Source: JACZXQ01 sp036986155 (GTDB lineage Bacteria > Gemmatimonadota > Gemmatimonadetes > Longimicrobiales > Gaopeijiaceae). From it: DNA of 10,872 nt. Positions 1 through 7,400 of the stretch are shown one piece after another (position 1 is the stretch's first letter; every line of letters begins with the position of its first letter). The notes under the pieces are model-generated. The model had not been told where the DNA came from. It made no database searches and was given only the letters and a program-made list of their open reading frames with translations. The translations under genes and the position numbers were made by a program. The stretch is taken from the NCBI GenBank assembly GCA_036986155.1, contig BTRA01000097.1, positions 1 to 10,872 of the forward strand, in the 5' to 3' direction.

Positions 1-112
1 CGTAGAGGTCGATGTCGACGTTCACTTCGACCACCGAGACGCTGGGGTCGTCCGCGTGTTCGGCTATCCAATCCGTGGTGACGATGACGGGTGAATCCGC
101 GTGATTCGACAT
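1..112 (-). CDS. Rhodanese-type sulfurtransferase, N-terminal fragment (leaves window)
   Basis: Only the first 37 codons are visible; the gene runs off the left edge. The start is ATG at 112-110, preceded by GGAGGG (119-124) with a 6-nt gap, a strong ribosome binding site. The peptide begins MSNHADSPVIVTTDWIAEHA and continues with a VVEVNVDIDLY strand. The pattern 'V-T-x-x-W-hydrophobic-A-E-H ... D-P-x-V-x-V-V-E-V' is the usual opening of tandem-rhodanese thiosulfate/3-mercaptopyruvate sulfurtransferases, which move sulfane sulfur from a donor to cyanide or another thiol through a catalytic cysteine. That cysteine would lie outside the window, so activity cannot be judged. It lies 132 nt downstream of the DUF2239 gene on the same strand. 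Family assignment rests on a short N-terminal match. Confidence 0.72.
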   Translation of the reverse strand, partial: MSNHADSPVIVTTDWIAEHADDPSVSVVEVNVDIDLY

Positions 113-200
113 GGTTTTCCCTCCGAGAAGAACCGACAGGAACGCGGATAGGCAGATTAGGGCCGGTGAGCTGAAAAGGAAACCTGGAAGAGAAGAGTGG

Positions 201-223
201 CGACCGCCTTCACGAGGCGACCG
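201..223 (-). other. Weak hairpin between the DUF2239 gene and the sulfurtransferase gene
   Basis: CGCCT (on the transcribed strand, from 219) pairs with AGGCG (ending at 205) around a 5-nt loop, and two G-U and two G-C pairs extend the stem to about 9 pairs. It sits 22 nt after the DUF2239 stop codon. The RNA that follows is pyrimidine-rich but has no U-run next to the stem, so it is only a doubtful terminator. I see nothing else in the 132-nt gap besides the ribosome binding site at 119-124. Confidence 0.2.
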
Positions 224-244
224 GACCGTTCGTTCATCGGGAAG

Positions 245-892
245 TCAGCCCGGTCGATTCGCGAGCCCGGGCGACACACCACCGAAAGCGTCCGCGGCTA
301 CGCACCTCGCGTGCTCCCGGACGTCGGCCGGCCAGGGATCCGTCTCCGCATGGAAGCGGTCGCGATCCCGGGCGAAAAGTGCTCGCATAGCTTCCTCGAA
401 CCCCGGTCGGTCGCCTGCCATCGCAGTGCAGAAGCGGTGGGCAGCGTCCTGGGCACCGCGGACCGCATCGGCCTCCTCGGTGTCCCGCCGTGCCTGGTCG
501 ACGAGCCGACGAAGAGTGGCCGACGCGTTCCCACGTTGCGCCTCCAGCCAAGCCCAGTGCCTGGGCAGCAGCGTGACCTCTCGCCCGACGACACCCAGTC
601 GCGGCCGCCCCGGGCCGCGTCGAGGCTGATCCTGGGCGGTCGCGGGCTCCATCGCCAACCCCCCCCCAACGCTTCCACCGCCGAGCCGCTCCAGAACCTC
701 CTCGAAAGTCCCCCGCATATCGAGCTCGACCAATCGGCTCGTACGGTCGTCGAAGATCAGCACGACCTCCGATGCACAACCGTCGACGGCACTCTTCACC
801 GCCCCAGCCACCTCGTCGAGCGGGCCCGAAGCGATCCGCCTGTCTCCCGAGAATGCAGTGTACCGCGCGATCCCGTCCGGCCTGTCCATCAT
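245..892 (-). CDS. DUF2239 family protein
   Basis: This is a 215-residue soluble protein that I recognise as DUF2239, a family of unknown function. The N-terminal part (about 10-70) carries the family's opening YTAFSGDRRIASG, a VVLIFDDRTSRLVELDMRG segment and a helix. A Gly-rich, low-complexity linker follows (71-95). The most conserved block is at 95-135: GRPRLGVVGREVTLLPRHWAWL followed by a helix with ATLRRLVDQARR. The C-terminal half (140-205) is predicted helical and charged. No signal peptide, membrane segment or catalytic motif is visible. Two adjacent ATGs (892 and 889) are possible starts. GGAGA at 899-903 serves the first with a 6-nt gap and the second with 9 nt. The gene has its own promoter. 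A run of nine C (659-667, G on the coding strand) encodes Gly76-78 in the linker and could slip. Confidence 0.85.
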   Translation of the reverse strand: MMDRPDGIARYTAFSGDRRIASGPLDEVAGAVKSAVDGCASEVVLIFDDRTSRLVELDMRGTFEEVLERLGGGSVGGGLAMEPATAQDQPRRGPGRPRLGVVGREVTLLPRHWAWLEAQRGNASATLRRLVDQARRDTEEADAVRGAQDAAHRFCTAMAGDRPGFEEAMRALFARDRDRFHAETDPWPADVREHARCVAADAFGGVSPGLANRPG

Positions 893-898
893 CTCAAT

Positions 899-903
899 TC
901 TCC
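899..903 (-). promoter_or_regulatory. Ribosome binding site of the DUF2239 gene
   Basis: GGAGA on the minus strand lies 6 nt before the ATG at 892 and 9 nt before the in-frame ATG at 889. It supports a start here without deciding between the two. Confidence 0.6.
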
Positions 904-925
904 GTCACCCCAAAAGTGCCGAAGA

Positions 926-954
926 ATTATACCAGGATAAAATTCACGCGTCAA
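926..954 (-). promoter_or_regulatory. Near-consensus sigma70-type promoter for the DUF2239 gene
   Basis: Minus strand: -35 TTGACG (954-949, 5 of 6 to TTGACA), a 17-nt spacer, and a perfect -10 TATAAT (931-926). Transcription would begin near 919, giving a leader of about 27 nt that contains the GGAGA ribosome binding site. The A/T-rich block here stands out sharply from its high-GC surroundings. Both hexamers and the optimal spacing make this the best promoter in the window. I see no operator-like repeat overlapping it. Confidence 0.75.
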
Positions 955-1028
955 TATTACCCGGATGAAACCAAATCGAAGAGAAAACGCCCACAGTGGT
1001 AGAAGTCGGCCCTCAACCCGAGGCCCTG

Positions 1029-1070
1029 GAGCGTCGAGGTTCAGGGAGCCGCGTCCGCCGAGCTGCGCGA
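1029..1070. repeat. Decayed partial copy of the 1091-1218 repeat element
   Basis: Three stretches match the intact element next to it. GAGCGTCGAG at 1029-1038 equals 1096-1105. CAGGGAGCCGCGTCCGCC at 1042-1059 equals 1163-1180. GCCGAGCTGCGCGA at 1057-1070 equals 1188-1201. Their order is the same, but most of the left half and about 10 nt (GGGCAACGCC) of the right half are missing. This is what an internally deleted relic of the same repeat family in direct orientation would look like. Confidence 0.55.
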
Positions 1071-1090
1071 GAAGCGCGCCCCGGCCTACA

Positions 1091-1218
1091 AGCTAGAGCG
1101 TCGAGAATCGTGCAGATCAAGGCGCCCAAGGCAAGGCGACTGAGGCGTACTCAAGTACGCCGCAGGGAGCCGCGTCCGCCGGGCAACGCCGAGCTGCGCG
1201 ATTCTCGGCGCTCTAGCT
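1091..1218. repeat. 128-bp inverted-repeat (MITE/REP-like) element at the 3' end of nrdJ
   Basis: The outer 25-nt arms 1091-1115 and 1194-1218 are inverted repeats matching at 23 of 25 positions. The two exceptions would be G-U wobbles in plus-strand RNA but A-C mismatches in the nrdJ transcript. At the centre a perfect 8-bp inverted repeat, GGCGTACT (1144-1151) / AGTACGCC (1154-1161), closes the structure. The flanks between are only partly complementary, so the whole folds into one long cruciform or hairpin. The right arm overlaps the nrdJ stop codon (1217-1219) by two bases, so the element forms the start of the nrdJ 3' UTR. No U-tract follows in the nrdJ direction, so it is not a canonical terminator, although it could protect the mRNA 3' end. 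It has no coding capacity. The form suggests a non-autonomous mobile or REP-type repeat; family membership is unproven. Confidence 0.7.
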
Positions 1219-3751
1219 AGCCGCACTCCGAGTAGCCGCATATATGACACTTCACACAGCCCTCGATGAAAGCGAGCTGGCCCGCGTTGCACTCAGGGCA
1301 GCTTCCGAAGAATGTGCGGCTCTCCGCGTTCGCGGCGGCGAGTTGGGCCTGGGCGCCCCCCGACGACATCGTCGCGGCACCAAACGGGAGTGCCTCCTGA
1401 ACGCCTTCTTTCTCGAGCAGATAGCGCTCGATCGCCTGGCCGATCGCGTCGGGAGCGGACAGCACCTTATGCGGCCCAACGCCCACTGCACGGTCGCATG
1501 AGATACCGCGTAACTGGTCCCGAACGGCGGTGATCGGGATGCCCGAGCGCAGCGCCAGGGAGATCAGGCGTCCGATGGCCTCCGCGTCGGCCATGGCAGC
1601 GCCGCCGGCCTTGCCGAGTGTGCAGAACACCTCGAACGGCCGGCCGGACTCGTCTTCATTGATGGTCAGGTAGAGATCGCCCAGAGGGGAGTTCATCTTG
1701 CTGGTGCGCCCCTTGAGCATGGCTGGGCGCTGCCGCTTGTGCCTCGCCGCCGCCGCGGTCAGGTCCTGATCCTCGGCACTCCGCTCGATCTGCTCCAGCT
1801 CGACGCGCACCTGGTGCAACTCGGCCCGTGCATCGGCCAGTTGCTGCTCGAGCGCCATCCGCTCCGCCGCTACCTCGGCCGCCCGGGCTTCGGTGCCCTC
1901 AGTCTTGCCAGTGGACAGTACTTGCATGGGCCGTGAGCCGTCTCGGTAGACCGTGACTCCCTTGCAGTTCAGGCGGAAGGCGAGCTCGTAGATCTTCCGA
2001 ACCTCCTCCTCGGTCGCCTCGTTGGGGAAGTTCGTGGTCTTGGAGATCGCGGAGTCCGTATGCTCCTGGAACGCGGCCTGCATGCGCACGTGCCACTCGG
2101 GGGTGATGTCGTGCGCAGTCACGAACACCTGCTGGACCTCTTCGGGCACCTCGTCGAAATGGACGTGTCCCTCTTCCGCGATCTTCTCCATCAACGCTTC
2201 GGAGTACCACCCCCCCTGCCTGGCCAACGCCACGAAGTCTTCGTTGACGTCGGGCATGAGGGCTCCCGCCTGATTCCTCATGAAGGCCACCGCGAACAAC
2301 GGCTCGATACCTCCACTGCAGCCTGCGAAGATCGAGATGGTACCGGTCGGCGCGACCGTGGTGAGGTTGCAGTTCCTGAGCCGCCGCATGGGCCGGACCC
2401 GCTCGCCGTCGCTCCGGCGGGCGGCCGTCTCGTCGGCCCCCCAGATGGACTCCTCCCACTCCGGGAACACTCCACGGGTCTCCGCGAGCTTCTCGGAGGC
2501 GACACGCGCTTCCTCGTCGACGAAGGCCATGACCTTTCGGCCCAACTCGACGCCCTCGGCACTGCTGTACGGTACGCCGAGGCGGACGAGCATGTCGGCC
2601 CAGCCCATGAGCCCGAGGCCGATACGGCGGATGTTCTGCGCCAAGTCGGTGATCTCAGGCAGCGGGTAGCGGTTGGCGTCGATCACGTTGTCGAGAAAGT
2701 GGACGGAGAGGTGGACGACGCGGCGAAGTCCCTCCCAATCCACGGCGGCATCGACGTCGTCGGTCCCGAACGATCCCTCGTTCACGAACTTCCCGAGGTT
2801 GACGCTACCGAGGTTGCATACGTCGTAGGCCAACAGCGGCTGCTCGCCACACGGGTTCGTGGCCTCGTAGGAACCGAGTTTGGGCACTGGATTGTACTCG
2901 TTGGCCCGGTCGATGAAGAAGACGCCGGGCTCTCCCGTCTTCCACGCCCCGTGCACGATCAGGTCGAAGATCTCACCGGCATCGTCCTCGCCCACCACCT
3001 GGCCGTCGCGCGGATTGATCAGGTCGTATGATTCCCCCGACTCGAGCGCCTCCATGAACTTGTCCGTGATGGCGACCGAGATGTTGAAGTTGGTGATCTT
3101 GCTCGTGTCGGTCTTGCAGGCGATGAAGTCGCGGATATCGGGGTGATCCACTCGCAGGATCCCCATATTCGCACCGCGCCTCGTTCCACCCTGTTTCACC
3201 ACTTCGGTGCTGGAGTCGTAGAGCGTCATGAACGAGACCGGTCCCGACGCGACGCCCATGGTGGACCGGACCGTGGAACCCGTGGAACGCAGCCGCGAAA
3301 ACGAAAATCCCGTGCCACCCCCCGACTGGTGGACGAGCGCCATGGCCTTGAGCGTGTCATAGATCCCACTCTTCCCGTTCGACAGCGCGTCGTCCACTGG
3401 AAGCACGAAACACGCGGAAAGCTGCCCCAGAGGCCGGCCGGCATTCATGAGCGTGGGAGAGTTCGGCTCGAACTTTCCCGTGCTCATGAGGTCGTAGAAC
3501 TGGCGTGCGACCTCTTCCACGGCCGCCTCGGATGCGCCGTAGGCCTCATCCGCACCCGCGATCACGCGTGCCACTCGCCAAAACATGGTCTCAGGCTCTT
3601 CGGTGGGTCGGCCTTCCTCGTCCTTCATCAGATACCGCTTGCCCAACACCAGCCGGGCATTCGCCGACAACTGTGCCGGGGGCAGATCGTCCGGAACGAC
3701 ATCGTCGAACCCCACGTTCTCGGAGTCTTTGCGGTCCTGGGAGGGCGACAT
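1217..3751 (-). CDS. nrdJ: Adenosylcobalamin-dependent (class II) ribonucleotide reductase
   Basis: NrdJ reduces ribonucleotides to deoxyribonucleotides in the cytoplasm using a coenzyme-B12 radical, without oxygen. The 844-residue length fits the single-chain B12-dependent family. Residues below count from the ATG. The redox-pair cysteines are Cys114 (GQLSACFVLP) and Cys312 (DVCNLGSVNL). The thiyl-radical cysteine Cys301 lies in NPCGE, with Asn299 and Glu303 present. PTGTISIFAGCSGGIEP is at 468-484 and GVTVYRDGSR at about 598-607. A charged helical insert (about 623-658, probably a coiled coil) links the core to a TSCPD domain (about 688-775). The tail carries CPEC, CVKCHIC and a final Cys near the end (818-843), a zinc-ribbon-like or reductant-relay cysteine cluster. 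No N-terminal ATP cone is seen. ATG at 3751 is preferred because GGAGA lies 9 nt upstream. A TTG seven codons earlier (3772) lacks a ribosome binding site. All key residues are intact. Confidence 0.96.
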   Translation of the reverse strand: MSPSQDRKDSENVGFDDVVPDDLPPAQLSANARLVLGKRYLMKDEEGRPTEEPETMFWRVARVIAGADEAYGASEAAVEEVARQFYDLMSTGKFEPNSPTLMNAGRPLGQLSACFVLPVDDALSNGKSGIYDTLKAMALVHQSGGGTGFSFSRLRSTGSTVRSTMGVASGPVSFMTLYDSSTEVVKQGGTRRGANMGILRVDHPDIRDFIACKTDTSKITNFNISVAITDKFMEALESGESYDLINPRDGQVVGEDDAGEIFDLIVHGAWKTGEPGVFFIDRANEYNPVPKLGSYEATNPCGEQPLLAYDVCNLGSVNLGKFVNEGSFGTDDVDAAVDWEGLRRVVHLSVHFLDNVIDANRYPLPEITDLAQNIRRIGLGLMGWADMLVRLGVPYSSAEGVELGRKVMAFVDEEARVASEKLAETRGVFPEWEESIWGADETAARRSDGERVRPMRRLRNCNLTTVAPTGTISIFAGCSGGIEPLFAVAFMRNQAGALMPDVNEDFVALARQGGWYSEALMEKIAEEGHVHFDEVPEEVQQVFVTAHDITPEWHVRMQAAFQEHTDSAISKTTNFPNEATEEEVRKIYELAFRLNCKGVTVYRDGSRPMQVLSTGKTEGTEARAAEVAAERMALEQQLADARAELHQVRVELEQIERSAEDQDLTAAAARHKRQRPAMLKGRTSKMNSPLGDLYLTINEDESGRPFEVFCTLGKAGGAAMADAEAIGRLISLALRSGIPITAVRDQLRGISCDRAVGVGPHKVLSAPDAIGQAIERYLLEKEGVQEALPFGAATMSSGGAQAQLAAANAESRTFFGSCPECNAGQLAFIEGCVKCHICGYSECG

Positions 3752-3760
3752 CTTCTGTTT

Positions 3761-3765
3761 TCTCC
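3761..3765 (-). promoter_or_regulatory. Ribosome binding site that fixes the nrdJ start
   Basis: GGAGA on the minus strand ends 9 nt before the ATG at 3751. The longer reading, from a TTG at 3772, would place this site inside the coding region and has no Shine-Dalgarno match upstream of it. Confidence 0.6.
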
Positions 3766-3816
3766 AACGCAAGCTGTTGAAAAGTAGTGGGAACCGTGTT
3801 CAAATATCGTCGAAAA

Positions 3817-3834
3817 CGGGCGACAGTACGCCCG
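3817..3834 (-). other. Hairpin with short T-run in the nrdJ leader
   Basis: On the minus strand CGGGCG, a 6-nt loop and CGCCCG form a perfect 6-bp GC stem followed directly by TTTTC. It lies about 65 nt before the nrdJ ATG, downstream of the candidate promoter and NrdR box. It resembles a short intrinsic terminator or attenuator, but four T residues are fewer than usual and no alternative antiterminator pairing was found by eye. Confidence 0.3.
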
Positions 3835-3892
3835 AAACTTGACTTTCTATTGTGGAAAACCCTCCGATGCCACCGAATATTGAGGCACGTCC

Positions 3893-3921
3893 AAGGTATG
3901 GACACAATATCTTGTGGTCAA
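3893..3921 (-). promoter_or_regulatory. Candidate nrdJ promoter
   Basis: Minus strand: TTGACC (3921-3916, 5 of 6 to the -35 consensus), a 17-nt spacer, and TACCTT (3898-3893, weak -10 with T, A and the final T conserved). The NrdR-box match occupies nearly the whole spacer, which is where a repressor site would be expected. The leader to the ATG would be about 135 nt. The poor -10 keeps confidence moderate. Confidence 0.42.
3902..3917. promoter_or_regulatory. NrdR box upstream of nrdJ
   Basis: ACACAATATCTTGTGG matches the 16-nt NrdR consensus acacwAtATaTwGtgt at 14 positions on either strand. NrdR is the (d)ATP/ATP-sensing zinc-ribbon/ATP-cone repressor of ribonucleotide reductase genes, and its boxes normally come in pairs about 31-32 bp apart. 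Here a weaker match (11 of 16) lies at 3840-3855, exactly 62 bp away, and a poor one (9 of 16) at 3872-3887 between them. Position, spacing class and target gene all agree with NrdR control of nrdJ. The nrdR gene itself is not in the window. Confidence 0.65.
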
Positions 3922-3932
3922 GGATATTCTTT

Positions 3933-3949
3933 CCCTGGGACCGCCAGGG
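3933..3949. other. Short palindrome in the nrdJ / small membrane protein intergenic region
   Basis: CCCTGG, a 5-nt loop (GACCG) and CCAGGG form a perfect 6-bp inverted repeat just upstream of the candidate nrdJ -35 element. A second small inverted repeat, TACCT/AGGTA, is at 3954-3967. Either could be an operator half-site pair or chance in GC-rich DNA. No factor can be named. Confidence 0.2.
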
Positions 3950-4017
3950 GCCTTACCTTGTTAGGTACCCCCCAAGTGGCGAGATGAACGGCCGGTTGAG
4001 CCCTGGAGGTCCGTTAC

Positions 4018-4410
4018 GTGAGAACGATCCGGAAAACCATCGAACTGGGCACGCCCATCCTGGGCATGGTCACCGTATTCGCGGCGGTGCTCCTCATTCC
4101 ACCCCCCCACCTACAGCTCCAATTGGTGGTGGTGCTCGTCGGAGTGCTCCTGATCGAGGCGGGCGTCTGGGGACTTACGAACCCGTTCCTTCCGAACGAG
4201 CGACAGTTCCTGCCCCTCCGCGAAGAGGTGGACGACTTCATCGACCTTGTGCGGCAACTCAACGCGGCGGCCATCGAAAAGCGCTCGGGCCGGGAGGGAG
4301 CGGAAGCGGACTTCGATGAAAACCTGGCCGACCTGCACTCCTCGGTCCGCAGGATGGGGCAGTTGGCGGGGGGGGGAACGGACGAGGGACCGTCGGAACC
4401 GATCGGCTGA
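4018..4410 (+). CDS. Small two-helix membrane protein of unknown function
   Basis: A 130-residue protein that I do not recognise as a named family. Two hydrophobic stretches (about 10-28 and 33-52), separated by a PPPHLQ turn, form a probable helical hairpin in the inner membrane. An amphipathic, charged soluble part follows, with NPFLPNERQFLPLREEVDDF (about 55-74) and a helix to about 85, which could be an oligomerisation or docking segment. The tail is polar and low-complexity. The start is GTG at 4018, with GGAGG (4005-4009) 8 nt upstream, a good ribosome binding site. It is transcribed away from nrdJ and ends 11 nt before the convergent metalloprotease gene, so it is probably a single-gene unit. 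A run of nine G (4368-4376) encodes the Gly triplet at 118-120 and could slip, which would change only the last dozen residues. Signal and membrane calls are by eye. Confidence 0.72.
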   Translation: MRTIRKTIELGTPILGMVTVFAAVLLIPPPHLQLQLVVVLVGVLLIEAGVWGLTNPFLPNERQFLPLREEVDDFIDLVRQLNAAAIEKRSGREGAEADFDENLADLHSSVRRMGQLAGGGTDEGPSEPIG

Positions 4411-4421
4411 GGACGAACCCG

Positions 4422-7400
4422 CTAGAACGCCCTCCCGACTCGCACGTACCCGACCAGACCGTTCCCACGCTTGCCGTTGTCGGTGACGGGTAGGGCCACC
4501 CCGAACCGAACAGTCAAGTCCGAGGTCCAGAACGCGACGACCTTCGCGGACAACTCGGCGCCCACCGAAGCGATCGCCGAACGCCGCGGATTCTCGAACC
4601 TGGGGAGCCCCAACTGTGGCTCGAAGGGCCCCCAAGCGTTCCCCGCGTCGAAAAAAAGAGACCCCGTCGTACGATCCATGTGGAACGGGACCAATCCCAA
4701 GCCCCGGTTGATGTTGAGCAGGGGAAGGCGGTACTCGATCGATGCCGTCCACGCGTAGCGCCCGAAACGCTCTCCCTGAAGGAATCCCCTGACGGGGAAG
4801 AACAGGGGCACGCCTCCGAACAGCTCCAGCCCGGACACGCCCTCGGGCCGTCCACTCGCACCACCGATATCGAAGTGGAACGCGTCGGCACCCGGGCCTG
4901 TGGCGATCCCGCCCGCCATCCGCACCGCGATCACGTGCCGTGAGAAACCGGGGCCCGGAAGGGGAGTGAACGCCGAGAGTCGCCCGATCACGTCCTGGAA
5001 ACTCCGGTCGAGCCCCTTGGCGCCACTCAACGAGTCCGGCAAGCTCAACTCCGTCCGAACCCGCCCCTGGATGATCCCGGACACACCCCGCTCAGGCGTC
5101 ATCGAGTAGGCGTAGGAGCGGGCGGTGGAGAAGGCGAGCGTTGCCGAGCCTTCGGCCAGCCGCCTATCGGGCCTCGCCAGGGCGATTTCGCTTCTGTTGA
5201 GGTTCTGGTCCAGCAAGCCCAGGGTCTCCCAGATGTGGCCGCCGCTCAGCGTGAGGCTGACCGCCGAGCGAACCCGCTGCCTGCGGAAGCTCACCGAGGC
5301 TCGGACGCGCCTCTCTCGCTCCGCCAGGAAAACGGTCTGAACGACGTCCGGAGACGTCTCGACGCCGAACGGGCCATCGGCATTGTGGTTCTGGCTGTAG
5401 GAGAGCGACAGCACCGGATCCCCAAGCCCCGCGTACGAATAGGTCGCAACGGCATCAGTCCGACCGGTCGTGCGGAACCTGATGGACGCCGAGTAGGCAT
5501 GCCGCCCCACCAAATCCACCCCATCCGTGCCCACCCCGTACGAAGGCTTCAGGATCTGGAATCCCCGGCGGTCCACTCCCTGCCGGTAGAGAGGCTCCCA
5601 GAAACGGGGCAGCAGAGTCTTGAGTGGCCGGTAGGGACCGATCTCGCCCTCGGCTCTACGAGCAAAGCGCCCGTCGGCCCCTTCCCCACCCTCGGCGAAG
5701 TCTTTCTTGATCGGGAACGGCTCGAAGAAGGATGATGGGCGGAACGGCAGGCGCTCAACCTCCCATCCGTCGGGGTGGTAGCCCGAGACGTAGATCCATT
5801 CTCCGTCACCGTCCACCGTCGGGAACGACACACCGGTGAGAACATTGGTGACCTGCCGCAACGGCCCCGGTTCACCCGAGGCACCGTCGACCTCTACGGC
5901 GTACAGGTTGGGGATGCCGCTTCGGTCCGAAGCCCATACGAGCCACCGGCTGTCCGGGCTCCAGGTGGGTCCCAGGTCGACCGCCCTGTCGCGCGTGATG
6001 CGCTGGGCGATCCTGCCATCGGGACGGAGCAGCACGAGATCGTAGAACGCCCCCGGACTCCACATCGAGGCGGCGATCCACCGACCATCGGGTGACCAGC
6101 GCGGGTACGCCCAATGACGGTCGGCCACGAAATCGGTGAGCGGCTCGACCGACCCGCTGGATAGCTCCACCAGCACGAGCCGGTTCGTACCTCCGCCGTC
6201 CTGCACCGCGACGACGTAACGCCCATCGGGCGAGGCGGAGGGTTGGTCGAGCCTGGCGCCGCTGGTGACCCGGCGCTCGCGGCCATCCTCATCGATGTGG
6301 ACGAGATCCGAACGGATGCGGTATCGGTCCGTGAACTCGAGTTCGGCGGCGACGATGCTTCCATCCCGCAGCCACGTGAAGTTGGAGAGATCGTTGGTGC
6401 GCGTGAGCTTGCGGCTCTCGAGGCCGTCCGGCGAGGCCACGCGGAGCTGCGTATCGGACCGGCCGTCTCTGCGTACGAATGCCAGCCGTCCGCCCCCGGG
6501 CCCGAGTTGGGCATAGAACGCCTGGCGCCCCCCCGTGGTCAGGCGCTCCGGATGGGTGATCGGCGCGCGACCGGCAAGCGAGTCGGCGAGCGCCGAGTAA
6601 CCGGCCTTCATCTCCTCCACCCAGCGCCTGAAGGCCTCGCTGAAGCCTACACCGAAGGAATCCTTCGCCCCCGAATCCAACCTGTAGGGGATGAGCTGGT
6701 TGGCGACCGAGTGCACGAACTCCCCCAGGCGCTCCTGCCCATACTCTTCGGACAGATGGTTGAAGAACGCCGCGCCATAGATGTAGATCCTGTCGCCCGC
6801 GGGCCAGTTCGGCGATCGGCCCGAAATCTGGTCGAGTCGGTCGAGTCGGCCTTCGAGAACGGCCGTCCTCAGCGCCATGTCGTGGGCGCTGCCTCGCACG
6901 CGGCCGGACTCCGTGAGCGCGGACTCGTAGTAGGTGGCGATCCCCTCCGTCACCCAACCGGGCACCGCGAAGGCCGGAAACGTGGGCCACGATGCGGAGA
7001 CGCGCCCGAACAAGCGCCTCGCCACCGACCCCATCCATCCCGTGTGGTCCAGGTGGAAGATGTGGGTCAGCTCGTGAGTGATGACGATCTCCATCCAATC
7101 ATCGAAGTAGGCGAGGTCGAACCCCTCCATCGGAGGCCGCGCAAACACAGTGATGTGGTTGTAGGGCAACGCGTTGGCAAAGCCGTTCGAGAAGTCGGCA
7201 TGGTCCGTCAGCAAGACGTCCAGCCTGCCGTTCGGAGGGTCGATCAACGTCGCGCTCAGGTTCGCGTAGGCGCGTTCGGCTCGATCACCGGCCCGCCGTG
7301 CGAGATCCTCCATGCCGGCCGGGAAGGTGATACGGAAGTGCTCGGTCGGGAGGGTGCGCCAGTTCTCGTCGGGGGCTTGCCCCACTCCCGCCATCGGCAC

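Noticed and set aside
1091..1218. Standard rho-independent terminator for nrdJ
   Set aside because: The hairpin is far longer than usual, and no U-tract follows it in the nrdJ direction (next bases read TGTAGGCCGG).
996..1220. Small plus-strand coding region in the nrdJ/DUF2239 gap
   Set aside because: It lies across the inverted-repeat element and its relic; the translation is Arg-rich low-complexity and has no ribosome binding site.
2060..3031. Plus-strand open frame inside nrdJ
   Set aside because: It is antisense to the best-supported gene in the window and its translation resembles no protein family.
3752..3901. Cobalamin riboswitch in the nrdJ leader
   Set aside because: No B12-box (GCCACTG-like) was found on the minus strand, and the leader of about 135 nt is short for the class.
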